Shown: positions 36,359 through 45,063, counted from the first letter of the stretch. The stretch is DNA of 64,000 bases from an uncultured Desulfobacterales bacterium (GCA_947259495.1 CAMYLV010000023.1:1-64000), one strand, 5' to 3'. Numbers and translations: made by a program. The notes: generated by a model not told the origin, from the sequence alone.

Positions 36359-36793
36359 ATGAAGAAAAAAATTGTTATCATTAGCATCGCACTGATTGCT
36401 TTTGCGGGAGCATTAGCCGGCAATTCATGGGCGGCACGCGAAAGAGGTGGTGAACGCCGTATGGACCGCGGCCACCGGTTTCAGGACGTAGATGACTCTG
36501 TGCGTGACAACTTTAGGAGAGTCCGTGTCCGTGATCGCGGCCCGGGCCATTATCCCCGGCGTGATTTTAACCGTCCCGGACCCCGCTTCCAGCACAAATA
36601 CAATAAATGGAACCATTATCGTCCGGCACAATGGAACCATTATCGTCCGGCACAGCGGTTCAAGCACAAATATTATAAGCGTCATCATTATCGTGCAACA
36701 CACCGCTTCGGACCCCAATACCGTCATTGGCGTCATCGCCCGGTCTACCGTCAGGGGCATCCCGGGTACTTGAAGTGGCGGCACCGTCACTAG
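36359..36793 (+). CDS. Exported His/Arg/Tyr-rich basic protein
   Basis: 144 residues from ATG 36359 behind AAGGAGG. Signal peptide about 1-25 (KKKIVIISIALIAFAGALAGNSWA). The mature part is dominated by Arg, His, Tyr, Trp and Pro, with an exact tandem unit WNHYRPAQ-WNHYRPAQ followed by variants (KHKYYKRHHYRATHRF). No cysteines or acidic clusters. It is unidentified; a metal-binding or cell-surface coating role would fit the His-rich repeats, but this is a guess. Confidence 0.75.
   Translation: MKKKIVIISIALIAFAGALAGNSWAARERGGERRMDRGHRFQDVDDSVRDNFRRVRVRDRGPGHYPRRDFNRPGPRFQHKYNKWNHYRPAQWNHYRPAQRFKHKYYKRHHYRATHRFGPQYRHWRHRPVYRQGHPGYLKWRHRH
36608..36655 (+). repeat. 24-bp tandem duplication inside the basic protein gene
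   Basis: Two adjacent copies of a 24-nt unit starting TGGAACCATTATCGTCCGGC (36608-36631 and 36632-36655), differing only at the last base. It encodes WNHYRPAQ twice and keeps the frame. Confidence 0.9.
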
Positions 36794-37132
36794 GTAATGC
36801 AAGAAAGCAACAACTAATACAGCCGTGCCGAAAGTGATGCCGACCCTGCAGAAGCGTTTCAGGCATCCGCCTCGGTACAGAACAGCGGTTTTACCATTGC
36901 GGTGGGAACCAGCAGGACCAACTGACGTCATGTCGTTCAAAAATACCTGACGTTTTTAATCAAAAAGGAGGTTGCAACCGCCCCGGGGCAGGCTGAATTC
37001 AGCCTGCCCCTTGAAGCTGCCTCAACCGTATAGCTACAAAGTTCCTCCTGATTATTTTAGGAATGACACTAAATTCATGAAATTCCCAGATTTTGATACT
37101 ATTTTCAGCCCTCAGGAGGCGGTCCCCAGCAC
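36794..37132. other. Spacer with a 26-bp perfect palindrome
   Basis: 339 bases without a clear gene. A perfect palindrome occupies 36985-37010: half-arm GGGGCAGGCTGAA and its complement, with GAATTC at the centre. It follows AAAAAGGAGG and is not followed by a T-run, only CCCCTTG, so it may be a poor terminator for the basic protein gene or a REP-like hairpin. Confidence 0.55.
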
Positions 37133-38041
37133 TTAATGGCCGGTAGCCGATTGTCTGGCCATGCCCAGATAAATGGCCGCCAGGGCGAGCGCCACCCCCA
37201 GCCAGTTTATCAGTGTGGTCGGTCTTTGAAAAAATAAAACATCCCAGACAAATGCGAGCGCGGGCTGAAGCAGCAGAATCAGGCCTGAATAGGAAGCGCG
37301 AATATTCGGCAGGGCATTGGTGATCAGAATCCAGCCCACAGTATGGCTGAGGAGGCCCAGGGCTGCCAGGGCCAAAAAACTCTGCAGATCAGGTATCTGA
37401 AAGGAATCCCGGTTATAAACAATTTCGGACCCTAAAAATGCAGCGGTGGTCAGCGAAACCATCATCAGCACATAAAAAAAAGAGGTGCCCATCTGTTCGG
37501 TCTGCAGTTGACGAAGCGACAGCAAAAATCCCGCATAACAGACTGCTGCCGCCAGACCATAATAAACACCGATGAGGTAGGATGGTTCCAGGTGAGACCA
37601 GTTGACCCCCACGATCATAAACAGACCGACAAATGCAAGGGGCAGGGAAATAATGTATATCAGGCGCAGCGGTTCCTTTAGAAACAAAATTCCGATCGCA
37701 GCCAGGATGAAAACCTGGAAATTCGGCAGAATCGTACCGAGCCCCGGGCCGATGTATCGAATGCTGTGATGATACAGCCACAGGTCCAGGGCCAACAAAA
37801 TACCGCATAACAGGATCAGCAGCAATTGGCGAGCCCCGGGCCATCGGAGTTCGCGACGATACAGGGCAGCAGCCAGTAAAGCGGCACCACCGATAAATAC
37901 ACGGTAAAAAGCCGAGACGTTCGGCGCCACATGGGCCACTTTAACCCAGACACCGGAAAAACTGATCAGCACTGCCCCGAGGGTAAGGGTCAGCAGGGTG
38001 AATCGCTGAGCCCGGTTTTTTAAAACAGAAGTGTCGCGCAT
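37133..38041 (-). CDS. EamA/DMT family permease
   Basis: 302 residues and about ten membrane helices in two EamA repeats. Typical features: the first helix TLTLGAVLISFSGVWVKVA, RVFIGGAALLAAALYRRE, and the second-half ALGLLSHTVGWILITNALPNIRASYSGLILLLQPALAFVWDVLFFQRP. These inner-membrane proteins export or import metabolites; the substrate cannot be told. Weak ribosome-binding site. Confidence 0.9.
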   Translation of the reverse strand: MRDTSVLKNRAQRFTLLTLTLGAVLISFSGVWVKVAHVAPNVSAFYRVFIGGAALLAAALYRRELRWPGARQLLLILLCGILLALDLWLYHHSIRYIGPGLGTILPNFQVFILAAIGILFLKEPLRLIYIISLPLAFVGLFMIVGVNWSHLEPSYLIGVYYGLAAAVCYAGFLLSLRQLQTEQMGTSFFYVLMMVSLTTAAFLGSEIVYNRDSFQIPDLQSFLALAALGLLSHTVGWILITNALPNIRASYSGLILLLQPALAFVWDVLFFQRPTTLINWLGVALALAAIYLGMARQSATGH

Positions 38042-38442
38042 GAGATTGAGGCCGACCTCGTCATATACATTTGATCGAAAGGGAAAATTGGTTGCGCACT
38101 AAATAAAAGCTTATAACCGTCTATTAAACTTTAGGCAGTTAGATTGGTGCGCTATATATTCTGACCTGTCAACAACTTATTAGCGGTTATAAAAACCTGA
38201 AGTAAATCACTGACGGCTTTAAAACCGACCGCAATCGGTTATAGCGCTTGGAAAGTCCGAGGCATGCCTATTATGGTATTCTATAATATTTTGCAACCAT
38301 TCATATAACGCTCAATTAAGGTCTTAATTTCTTTTGGCCAAATCCAATAAAACAATGGACGTTCGCATTTTATTCTCCTATATTGGTCCGGGCTAAAGCG
38401 AGTATTGAAAATAAAGAAAAACAGGCAGGCTAAAAAAATAAA
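38042..38442. other. Spacer carrying the 82-bp repeat copy 2
   Basis: About 400 bases between divergent genes. It holds the MITE-like repeat at 38111-38192 and an AACCGA-N6-TCGGTT hairpin at about 38222-38239. No gene is called; an open frame on the minus strand overlaps the DnaJ gene start and looks like a shadow. Confidence 0.55.
38111..38192. repeat. 82-bp MITE-like repeat, copy 2
   Basis: It has perfect 9-bp terminal inverted repeats TTATAACCG (38111-38119) and CGGTTATAA (38184-38192) and aligns gap-free to 16703-16784. Length, terminal inverted repeats and lack of coding sequence fit a miniature inverted-repeat element. Confidence 0.72.
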
Positions 38443-39033
38443 ATGAACAACGTCTCCGGAAAATTTGTCAATTATTATGAACTGCTGGGAGTCGATTCCA
38501 AAGCCGGAACCCAAGAAGTCAAGCAGGCCTACCTCAACCAGGTCAAACGCTGGCATCCGGATAAAAATCCCGACCGCACTGCAGAGGCCGAAGAAAAGAC
38601 CAAGGTTTTGAATCAGGCCTACCACATACTGGGCGATGCCGAACGGCGTAAAAACTACGATCGCATGCTTCGATTTACCAGAGGCAAGGATTTTGATGAA
38701 TTTATAAACGATGAGGCCATTCGCAATAAAATCAACAAGGCCTATCCGGCCTTAAAAAAAGTCCTTGAAAACGTGCGCGAGCTATATGCGCTTTTCAAGG
38801 ACTCGGTCAAAGGCGATTACAAACTCCACACGGCGAATGTGGCCATGATTGGCGGCGGATTGCTGTATTTCATCCTGCCCGCAGATTTGATCCCGGATTT
38901 CATTCCCCTTGTCGGATATTTAGATGATCTGGCGGTCTTAACCACCATTATGAACTCTCTTAAAGGGGAAATAAATGCATATCGCAGCTGGAAAGAAACC
39001 GGGATGAAAGGGCACTTCAAAAAATCCACCTGA
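38443..39033 (+). CDS. DnaJ domain protein with C-terminal DUF1232 (YkvA-like) domain
   Basis: 196 residues. The J-domain covers about 8-72 with NYYELLGVDSKAGTQEVKQAY and the HPD motif in RWHPDKNPD. A C-terminal DUF1232 membrane-associated segment follows (about 125-185; FILPADLIPDFIPLVGYLDDLAVL). The combination suggests a J-protein tethered at the membrane that hands clients to DnaK, which is inference. No strong ribosome-binding site. Confidence 0.9.
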   Translation: MNNVSGKFVNYYELLGVDSKAGTQEVKQAYLNQVKRWHPDKNPDRTAEAEEKTKVLNQAYHILGDAERRKNYDRMLRFTRGKDFDEFINDEAIRNKINKAYPALKKVLENVRELYALFKDSVKGDYKLHTANVAMIGGGLLYFILPADLIPDFIPLVGYLDDLAVLTTIMNSLKGEINAYRSWKETGMKGHFKKST

Positions 39034-39152
39034 ATTTTGCATGAAAATTGAAGTTTTAATCCATTTTAATAGTATCAGACTAAGTCAGCCAACTCTACAA
39101 AAATACCGATCAGGTAAAATGGATGAAAATCAGCCTATCTCATATTTGTGCT
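39033..39152. repeat. MITE-like element A, copy 2 (degenerate)
   Basis: Starts with AATTTTGCATGAAAATT and ends with AATGGATGAAAATCA-N3-TATCTCAT, matching both ends of the block at 35973-36103, with a roughly 9-nt length difference. It directly abuts the stop codon of the DnaJ-DUF1232 gene. Confidence 0.55.
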
Positions 39153-39306
39153 GTTTCCTAAAAAATATGATGGCTTAAATTTTTGGTTGATTTCTTAGAA
39201 TTTATTATATATAGATTAGAGTCGTTTTTAATTGTTCGGATCGTCTTTACGCGTTGAATATGATTCAGCGATCTTGTTTATCTCAAACTATTGTTGGAGG
39301 CCCTAA

Positions 39307-39633
39307 ATGTTAAAGATCAAACTTAACCTTAAAGTTGTGGTGGTACTGGCGGCAATTGCGGGACTCGTTTTCGTTTTTGGATGCGGAGAATCGCAGCAAA
39401 AGCATGATATGACTCAGTTTATACAGGAATTTGGCAAAACGGTCGACGAATACGCCAAAGCCGAAGATGGTCAGAAGGCTGAATTAGAGGCAAAATTAAA
39501 TTCTTATATTGAAAAGTGGACCCAGATGAAAATTGATATGGGGAGCGAGCTTACACCCCAGGTATTAGATAAGCTGGATACCGAGTATCAAAAACTTGCG
39601 AAAGAATTTAAAAACCTATCGGGCAAAACATAA
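39307..39633 (+). CDS. Small lipoprotein, unknown function
   Basis: 108 residues. Lipoprotein signal with lipobox VFGC near residue 26, then a mostly helical, charged domain with KTVDEYAKAEDGQKAELEAKLNSY by position 45-65 and a Lys/Glu-rich end. TTGGAGG lies 7 nt before the ATG. It resembles small periplasmic helical lipoproteins but no family is recognised. An intrinsic terminator follows about 115 nt later. Confidence 0.75.
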   Translation: MLKIKLNLKVVVVLAAIAGLVFVFGCGESQQKHDMTQFIQEFGKTVDEYAKAEDGQKAELEAKLNSYIEKWTQMKIDMGSELTPQVLDKLDTEYQKLAKEFKNLSGKT

Positions 39634-39747
39634 GTTTTAAATCTTATTGTTTGCACGGTTGCGCCGATTGATTGCCGGCTTCCCGGCTTAAATGATAAAG
39701 AAGTACGACCCCATTTTTACTTTCTCTTAGAAAAACTATTTCAGCGG

Positions 39748-39772
39748 GGCGCGGGGTAACCTGCGCCTTTTT
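39748..39772 (+). terminator. Intrinsic terminator
   Basis: GGCGCGGG pairs with CCTGCGCC (7 of 8) around GTAA, followed by TTTTT. It is downstream of the small lipoprotein gene on the same strand. Confidence 0.75.
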
Positions 39773-40218
39773 GTTTGGTTGCCCCCCACACCTTCCTAAT
39801 CTTCAGTTCGGCAAATATCATCGCTGCAAACGACCTTAAAGTTTTTGCCGGTGAAAAGTCGCGTCAAAAGAAAGGTGATGCCGATCCCGCACAGCCCATC
39901 AGGGCCGCAAGCAACAACGACACAATATATAAGAATATGGTCATCCGCTATCCAATTTTCTCCTGCGTTCAGACGATGTTTGCGGGGCTGCCTTGTAAAA
40001 TATACAGCCCACGCACAATCGGCAAGCAAAAAGCAGAAATGCTCCCGCCTCCACGGTATATCGCGCCCCCGCTCGCTTGACAAACAGGATTTAGACCTCA
40101 CTCTAAATTTTAGGATAATCGGAGCGAATAAAACACCTTAAAGATAAACAAAAAAAACAAACGAAAAATAAAATTGAAATGCATTTTCCTTCTAAACGAG
40201 CGCCAGGGAGGTCCCGTC
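39773..40218. other. Intergenic region with possible decayed small membrane protein
   Basis: About 450 bases. On the minus strand one frame from about 39942 reads MTIFLYIVSLLLAALMGCAG, and another frame continues GIGITFLLTRLFTGKNFKVV to a stop at 39796. Joined by one frameshift they would make a short membrane protein. This is too weak to call a gene. The rest, up to the quinone oxidoreductase start, is AT-rich. Confidence 0.35.
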
Positions 40219-41199
40219 ATGAAAGCCATCCGAATTCATCAAACCGGTTCATTTGAGCAGTTAAAACATGAAGAAGTCGATCCGCCCATGCCGGAGGGGG
40301 GCGAAGTGTTGATCAAAGTCATATCGGCTTCGGTCAATTTTGCGGATGTCATGACCCGCAAGGGTACATATCCCATGATGCCGCCGCTGCCAGCGATTCC
40401 CGGTATTGACTGCAGCGGGATTGTGGAAGCAGTGGGAGAGAATGTCACCCGGTTTCGCCCGGGGCAGCATGTCGCTACATTGGGACGGGGTTGTTATGCG
40501 GAATATATGGCGACCAATGCTGTCGCGGTATTCCCTATCTCCGAGGATGTTGATATGGATGAAGCTGCGGCCATTCCGGTCAACTACCTAACTGCCTATC
40601 ATATGATGCACACCATGGCCCAGGTCAAAGAGGGAGAGACGATCCTGTCCTACGCGGCCGCCGGCGGTGTCGGGACCGCTGTCATTCAGCTGGCAAAACT
40701 GGCAAACGTGACGGTCATCGGCTTAACCAGTACGGACGAAAAAGTCGATTTCGCCCGAACCCAGGGGATTGAACATATCATTAGCTATAAGACCGAGGAC
40801 GTTCATCAGCGCGTGAAAGATATTACCAGTGGCAAAGGCGTAGAAATCATCCTCAACTCGGTTGCCGGAGATTCCTTCGAACGTGATTTTGAAATGTTGG
40901 CCCCTTTAGGCCAGATTATCTGGTATGGCATGGCAGCCGGCCCGCCGACGGGAAGTTTAGCCGAGCAGCTGGGTGCCGGTTTTGTTAGAAGTGCAGGTAT
41001 TCGAACGTTTATGCTGCCCAGCATTTTCGAACTTGACCCGGCCTTGATGGCCCGGTCTGCCGATATTCTGTTTAACGATCTGGCAGACAACAGGATAAAA
41101 CCCCACATCTATGAGCGTATTCCACTGGCCGAAGCCGCCAGGGCGCATGAATTATTGGAGAGTGGCAAGGTTCACGGCAAGCTGATTTTAAAGCCCTGA
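40219..41199 (+). CDS. Zinc-independent quinone oxidoreductase/alcohol dehydrogenase (MDR family)
   Basis: 326 residues from ATG 40219 behind AGGGAGG (15 codons shorter than the open frame). The N-terminal GroES-like domain has the QOR pattern VLIKVISASVNFADVMTRKGTYP and PGIDCSGIVEAVGENV. The Rossmann domain has SYAAAGGVGTAVIQLAKLANVTVIG for NADPH. The zinc ligands of classical alcohol dehydrogenases are absent, as in quinone oxidoreductases. The substrate is not determined. Confidence 0.93.
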   Translation: MKAIRIHQTGSFEQLKHEEVDPPMPEGGEVLIKVISASVNFADVMTRKGTYPMMPPLPAIPGIDCSGIVEAVGENVTRFRPGQHVATLGRGCYAEYMATNAVAVFPISEDVDMDEAAAIPVNYLTAYHMMHTMAQVKEGETILSYAAAGGVGTAVIQLAKLANVTVIGLTSTDEKVDFARTQGIEHIISYKTEDVHQRVKDITSGKGVEIILNSVAGDSFERDFEMLAPLGQIIWYGMAAGPPTGSLAEQLGAGFVRSAGIRTFMLPSIFELDPALMARSADILFNDLADNRIKPHIYERIPLAEAARAHELLESGKVHGKLILKP

Positions 41200-41280
41200 T
41201 GAAATCAGGCCTTTAAAAATTATATTGGAAATACGGACATTCGCGTGCGTTCCTTGTTCAATGCAGATAAGCGCTTTATA

Positions 41281-41766
41281 TTATTGGCCGGCTTCAACCA
41301 CAGAATACTTTATTTCTCCCAGTTTTAGATCGGTATCCGCCAGTTCCTGAAGTATGCTGACCTCCCAGTCACCCAATTTTTCAGTCGGGATTTTTTTCCA
41401 GGTTCGATAGCGGATAGAGCCGGGAAGCTCGAGATTGTGGACGCTGCGAACTTTATTATTGCGTTTGAAATGAATAATAATATCCGGTTTGTCCCCGGCG
41501 GGCACCAAATAACTCATCCATAAAAATACTTCCCGATCTTTTTCGATTTGTCCCCCTGTAACGACCTCCTGGCATTCATACTTATAGGGTCCTTCTTCAT
41601 AGATTTGGGCGCATAGTTGGTGGCCAACTAAGACAGCACCCTGGCCTTTGCCCTTATAATAGTAATCGATTACCTTTTTAGCTTCCGCGGGGGTAGGTTT
41701 TTCTTGTGCCAGCAGCATGCATGGCAGACATAGCAACAAAAAGGTGAGCAGCCCAATTCTTTTCAT
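41281..41766 (-). CDS. Exported protein of unknown function
   Basis: 161 residues. Signal peptide about 1-20 (KRIGLLTFLLLCLPCMLLAQ), then KVIDYYYKGKGQGAVLVGHQLC, two cysteines about 14 residues apart that may form a disulfide (HQLCAQ and KYECQE), and a beta-rich C-terminal half with YRTWKKIPTEKLGDWEVSI. AAAGGAGG supports the start. Not recognised. Likely periplasmic. Confidence 0.75.
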   Translation of the reverse strand: MKRIGLLTFLLLCLPCMLLAQEKPTPAEAKKVIDYYYKGKGQGAVLVGHQLCAQIYEEGPYKYECQEVVTGGQIEKDREVFLWMSYLVPAGDKPDIIIHFKRNNKVRSVHNLELPGSIRYRTWKKIPTEKLGDWEVSILQELADTDLKLGEIKYSVVEAGQ

Positions 41767-42239
41767 TTTACCTCCTTTTCTAAAATGACCAATGGGTTAA
41801 GCGTATCGTCTGGATATGCAAATTTTATGCTGAGGGCGGTTTTTTAAAAACGATTTAATTTCGGTGGGTTATTAGATTGCTAAAAGGGTGGGGCTTTGTA
41901 GGCGGTTAAAATAGTAGACACGTGTGGATTGTTTTATGCAAATTCAATACCTGGGGGATCAGGATGTTTTTCGGTCCGGCCTAATATCATAGCGGAATGA
42001 ATTATCGGCAGCGCAATCGGGTCCGCCGCAGGCGGATCTGAATGCATTAGGGAGCGTTGCGAAAGAACAGCTCATTGCCTCAAAACTGCTAATGGGCACA
42101 ATGCTGATTTTACATTAAAACGATTATTTTGTTTTTGATTTCTGTTCTTTCGTTACACTCCCTTATGCATGAGTTTGCACGATGAAGTCGCTGATGATTC
42201 ATGCAGCGACCACATCATGAAAAACTCACAGGCCCATCC
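41767..42239. other. Intergenic region with a MITE-like element
   Basis: About 470 bases with no gene. A CCGCCGCAGGCGG hairpin lies near 42023-42035, followed by the 129-bp inverted-repeat element listed separately (42042-42170). Confidence 0.55.
42042..42170. mobile_element. 129-bp MITE-like element with 29-bp terminal inverted repeats
   Basis: The left end (42042-42070) begins ATGCATTAGGGAGCG and ends CGAAAGAACAG. The right end (42142-42170), read on the minus strand, gives ATGCATAAGGGAGTG...CGAAAGAACAG; 25 of 29 positions match. The 71-bp interior is AT-rich and non-coding. Size and structure fit a non-autonomous transposon remnant or a very long hairpin. No clear target-site duplication was seen. 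Confidence 0.7.
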
Positions 42240-44066
42240 TCAAATACCTGATTCGTCCATGCCATAGATTTGTTCGATCTCTCTGGCAAATTTTTCATAG
42301 ATGTTGGCGCGTCTGACCTTCATGGTCGCCGTCATTTCATCGTCATCGTGATCGAGCTCCTTGGTTAGAAGTAAAAACTTGCGGACATTTTCCACCCGCG
42401 CGAAGCGCTCGTTGACATGGTCCACCTCTTGCTGAATCATCCTGCGCACCTCCGACAGATTGGACAACGATTTAAAATTAGTATACGGCAAGCGCTGATC
42501 GGTGGCCCACTTGCCCGTGTTTTCAAAGTCGATTTGAATCAGGGCGGACACAAATTTTCTGCCATCACCCAGCACAATGGCTTCTTTGATGTACGGGCTG
42601 ACTTTTAACTCGTTTTCCAGCAGGGACGGCGCGATATTTTTACCCCCTGAGGTAATCAGAATATCTTTTTTGCGGTCCACGATGGACAAATGCCCGTCTT
42701 CGTCCACCTCGGCGATATCACCGGTCAAAAGCCACCCATCTACAATTGTATTTTCAGTGGCCCCGGGGTTCTTGTAATAGCCGACAAAGATACTTGGCCC
42801 CCGCTTCATCAACTCCCCATCAGGGCCAATCTGATAGGCGATGCAGTTGATCGGTTTGCCCACTGTGCCCAGCTTGATATCATCGCCCGTATGGATAAAA
42901 GAAAGCCCGGTGCACTCGGTCATGCCGTAGCCTTCCTTGGCCTGGATGCCTAAAGCGTGAAAAAAGCGCAGCACTTCGGGGCTGACCTTAGCCGCCGCTG
43001 AAAAACACAGGCGCACTTTGCGAAGCCCCACATAGTTTTGCAGCGCCCGAAACATCAGCCCGTAACTGATCCACCAGCCCAGCTTCAGGCACGGGCCGAT
43101 TTTCTTTTTTGCCAGTCGCCGGTCACAGACCCGGTACCCAATTGCCATGCACTGTTTAAAGAGCCAGCGTTTGATCCAGCTGGAATCCTTAATTTTGACC
43201 GTAATGGAGCTTTGAAGCTTTTCCCAGATGCGGGGAACCCCCAGAAAAATGGTCGGTGCAATCTCTCTGAGATCGCTCTGGATAGTGGCCACACTTTCAG
43301 CAAAGTTGACCGTGATACCCAGGTGTATCGGCAGATACAGGCTTAATATCTGCTCGGCAACATGACAAAGCGGGAGATAGGACACCACGCTGTCATTTTC
43401 ATCAGCTTCAAGCGCCTCGGTTGTCGCCAGGGTAGTGGCCTCCACGTTGCGATGGCTGACCATGGCCCCTTTTGGAAGACCGGTGGTGCCCGAGGTGTAA
43501 ATCATCATACACACATCCTCGGCTTGGCCTTTTTGCACCTCGCGCTCAAAAAGATCCGGTTGCTCTTGCGCCAGTTCCCGGCCCAGTGCTTCCACAGCTT
43601 TAAAGGAGATGATGTTGTCTTTCGGATAGTTTCTCAATCCCTTCATGTCTTTGACGATGATCTTTTTAAGCACTGGAAGGTCATGCAGGACTTCTAAAAC
43701 CTTATCGGTCTGCTCCTGATCCTCGCAAACCACGAACACCGAATCCGAGTGCTTGACGACATAATGGACTTCCGGGTATGGGCTGGTGGGGTACACGCCC
43801 AGGGTCACCCCGCCCAGGCTCATGCAGCCCAGACTGGCGTAAAGCCATTCGCAGCAATTTTCACTGATGATCGAAAGATGATCGCCCCGTCTAAAACCCA
43901 AGCGCACTAGCCCCAGTGCAAAGTGTTTCACATGCGATTGGTATTGATTCCAGGTGACGGTTTGCCAGATACCGAAGTCTTTTTCCCTAAGGGCGATCTG
44001 CTGGCCGCGCTCCGCGACGCGCTCCAGGAAAGACTGCATCAAGGTTTTTCCGCTCAGCTCAACCAT
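42240..44066 (-). CDS. Long-chain-type acyl-CoA synthetase (AMP-forming)
   Basis: 608 residues from ATG 44066 behind GGAGG. Adenylation motifs: MIYTSGTTGLPKGAMVSHRN (P-loop), a YGMTECTGLSF A5-type motif and LTGDIAEVDEDGHLSIVDRKKD (hinge). Length and the insert in the middle fit FAA1/FadD15-like long-chain enzymes rather than short acetyl-CoA synthetases. Activates a carboxylic acid to its CoA thioester. It is the last gene of a liv-type ABC operon, a common pairing for importers of fatty or aromatic acids (inference). In the present sequence it is in frame with the shifted end of livF upstream. Confidence 0.92.
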   Translation of the reverse strand: MVELSGKTLMQSFLERVAERGQQIALREKDFGIWQTVTWNQYQSHVKHFALGLVRLGFRRGDHLSIISENCCEWLYASLGCMSLGGVTLGVYPTSPYPEVHYVVKHSDSVFVVCEDQEQTDKVLEVLHDLPVLKKIIVKDMKGLRNYPKDNIISFKAVEALGRELAQEQPDLFEREVQKGQAEDVCMMIYTSGTTGLPKGAMVSHRNVEATTLATTEALEADENDSVVSYLPLCHVAEQILSLYLPIHLGITVNFAESVATIQSDLREIAPTIFLGVPRIWEKLQSSITVKIKDSSWIKRWLFKQCMAIGYRVCDRRLAKKKIGPCLKLGWWISYGLMFRALQNYVGLRKVRLCFSAAAKVSPEVLRFFHALGIQAKEGYGMTECTGLSFIHTGDDIKLGTVGKPINCIAYQIGPDGELMKRGPSIFVGYYKNPGATENTIVDGWLLTGDIAEVDEDGHLSIVDRKKDILITSGGKNIAPSLLENELKVSPYIKEAIVLGDGRKFVSALIQIDFENTGKWATDQRLPYTNFKSLSNLSEVRRMIQQEVDHVNERFARVENVRKFLLLTKELDHDDDEMTATMKVRRANIYEKFAREIEQIYGMDESGI

Positions 44067-44882
44067 CGTTTCCTCCGCTTGTAGTGCTTGACGTTGCGGT
44101 AACTGGTCTTGCCGTCGGCATGCCCCACGCCCATGTAAAATTCCTGCACATCGCGATCGTTGAGCAAAATTTCCACCGGGCCGTCCAGAACCACCCGGCC
44201 GTTTTCCATGATATAACCGTAAGAGCTGATCTCCAGGGCCATCTGGGCGGCTGATCTCCAGGGCCATCTGGGCGTTCTGCTCGACCAGCAGCATGGTGGT
44301 GCCCTCGTTTTGGTTGATCAGGCGAATGATCTGAAAGATTTCATCTACCAGCAAAGGCGCCAGGCCCATAGACGGTTCGTCGAGCATCATTAGCCGGGGC
44401 TGGGCCAACAACGCCCGGCTGATTGCCAGCATCTGCTGCTCGCCACCGCTCAGGTAGCCGGCTGTCTGCTTCAGACGCTTTTTCAAAACCGGAAAATAGG
44501 CAAAGCACTTGTCCAGGTCACGGCCCATTCCGGAGCGGTCTTTGCGGGTGTAAGCCCCACAGGTCAAGTTTTCTTCCACGGTGAGATCCTCGAAGATGCG
44601 CCGACCCTCCATGATTTGAAAAATCCCCTGACGCACAATTTTATGCGGAGCCAGACCGGCCAGAGACTTTCCCCGGTAAAAAATACTGCCTTCGGTAATC
44701 TCCCCGTCCTCAAGGGGCAACAGCCCGCTGATGGCCTTGAGGGTTGTGGATTTGCCCGCCCCGTTCGATCCCAATAGCGCCACAATGGAGCCCTCCGGTA
44801 CTTGCAAAGAAAGGCCCTTTAATACCAGGATAACATTGTTATAGATCACCTCGATATTGTTGACTTCGAGAATGGGCGTCAA
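44054..44882 (-). pseudogene. livF: LivF-type ABC ATPase, frameshifted by a 25-bp tandem duplication
   Basis: The start is a TTG at 44882 with AGGAGG upstream. ATPase motifs are intact: Walker A GSNGAGKST, Q-loop region, signature YLSGGEQQM, Walker B LMMLDEPSMGLAP and H-like switch. A 25-bp tandem duplication at 44225-44274 then moves the reading frame. Without it the protein would continue ALEISSYGYIMENGRVVLDG and end normally at 44054, overlapping the synthetase by 13 nt. With it, the frame runs through to the synthetase, predicting a roughly 880-residue fusion. The catalytic core lies before the shift, so activity may survive. Sequencing or assembly error is an alternative. Confidence 0.85.
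44225..44274. repeat. 25-bp tandem duplication in livF
   Basis: Two exact copies of a 25-nt unit beginning GCTGATCTCCAGGGCCATCT and ending GGGCG (44225-44249 and 44250-44274). 25 is not a multiple of three, so the frame shifts by one. Confidence 0.95.
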
Positions 44883-45063
44883 ACCGTCCTCCTGTAATTC
44901 CTTTGAACCGCTAAATCGATATCGGGGTGTTGCCGGCCGGGTCCGGAAGCAAACATGCTCCCAGACCCAGCTTAATGTTTCCATCTTGCACCAGCCCTCC
45001 AGAGGCGGGCAAGTCGGAGGCTTTCATATTCTCATTACTTTTCATGCAAGATCCAGAAAAAGG

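Noticed and set aside
36425-36940. 171-codon minus-strand open frame over the basic protein gene
   Set aside because: Antisense shadow of the repetitive His/Arg-rich gene, which has a signal peptide and AAGGAGG.
39796-40101. 101-codon minus-strand open frame
   Set aside because: Only a short membrane-like piece looks protein-like, and it would need a frameshift; reported as a possible decayed gene only.
42240-44984. A single 914-residue open frame read as a designed LivF-acyl-CoA synthetase fusion
   Set aside because: The join depends on a 25-bp tandem duplication, the synthetase has its own ATG with GGAGG, and LivF has a normal end in the other frame. Annotated as two genes with a frameshift.
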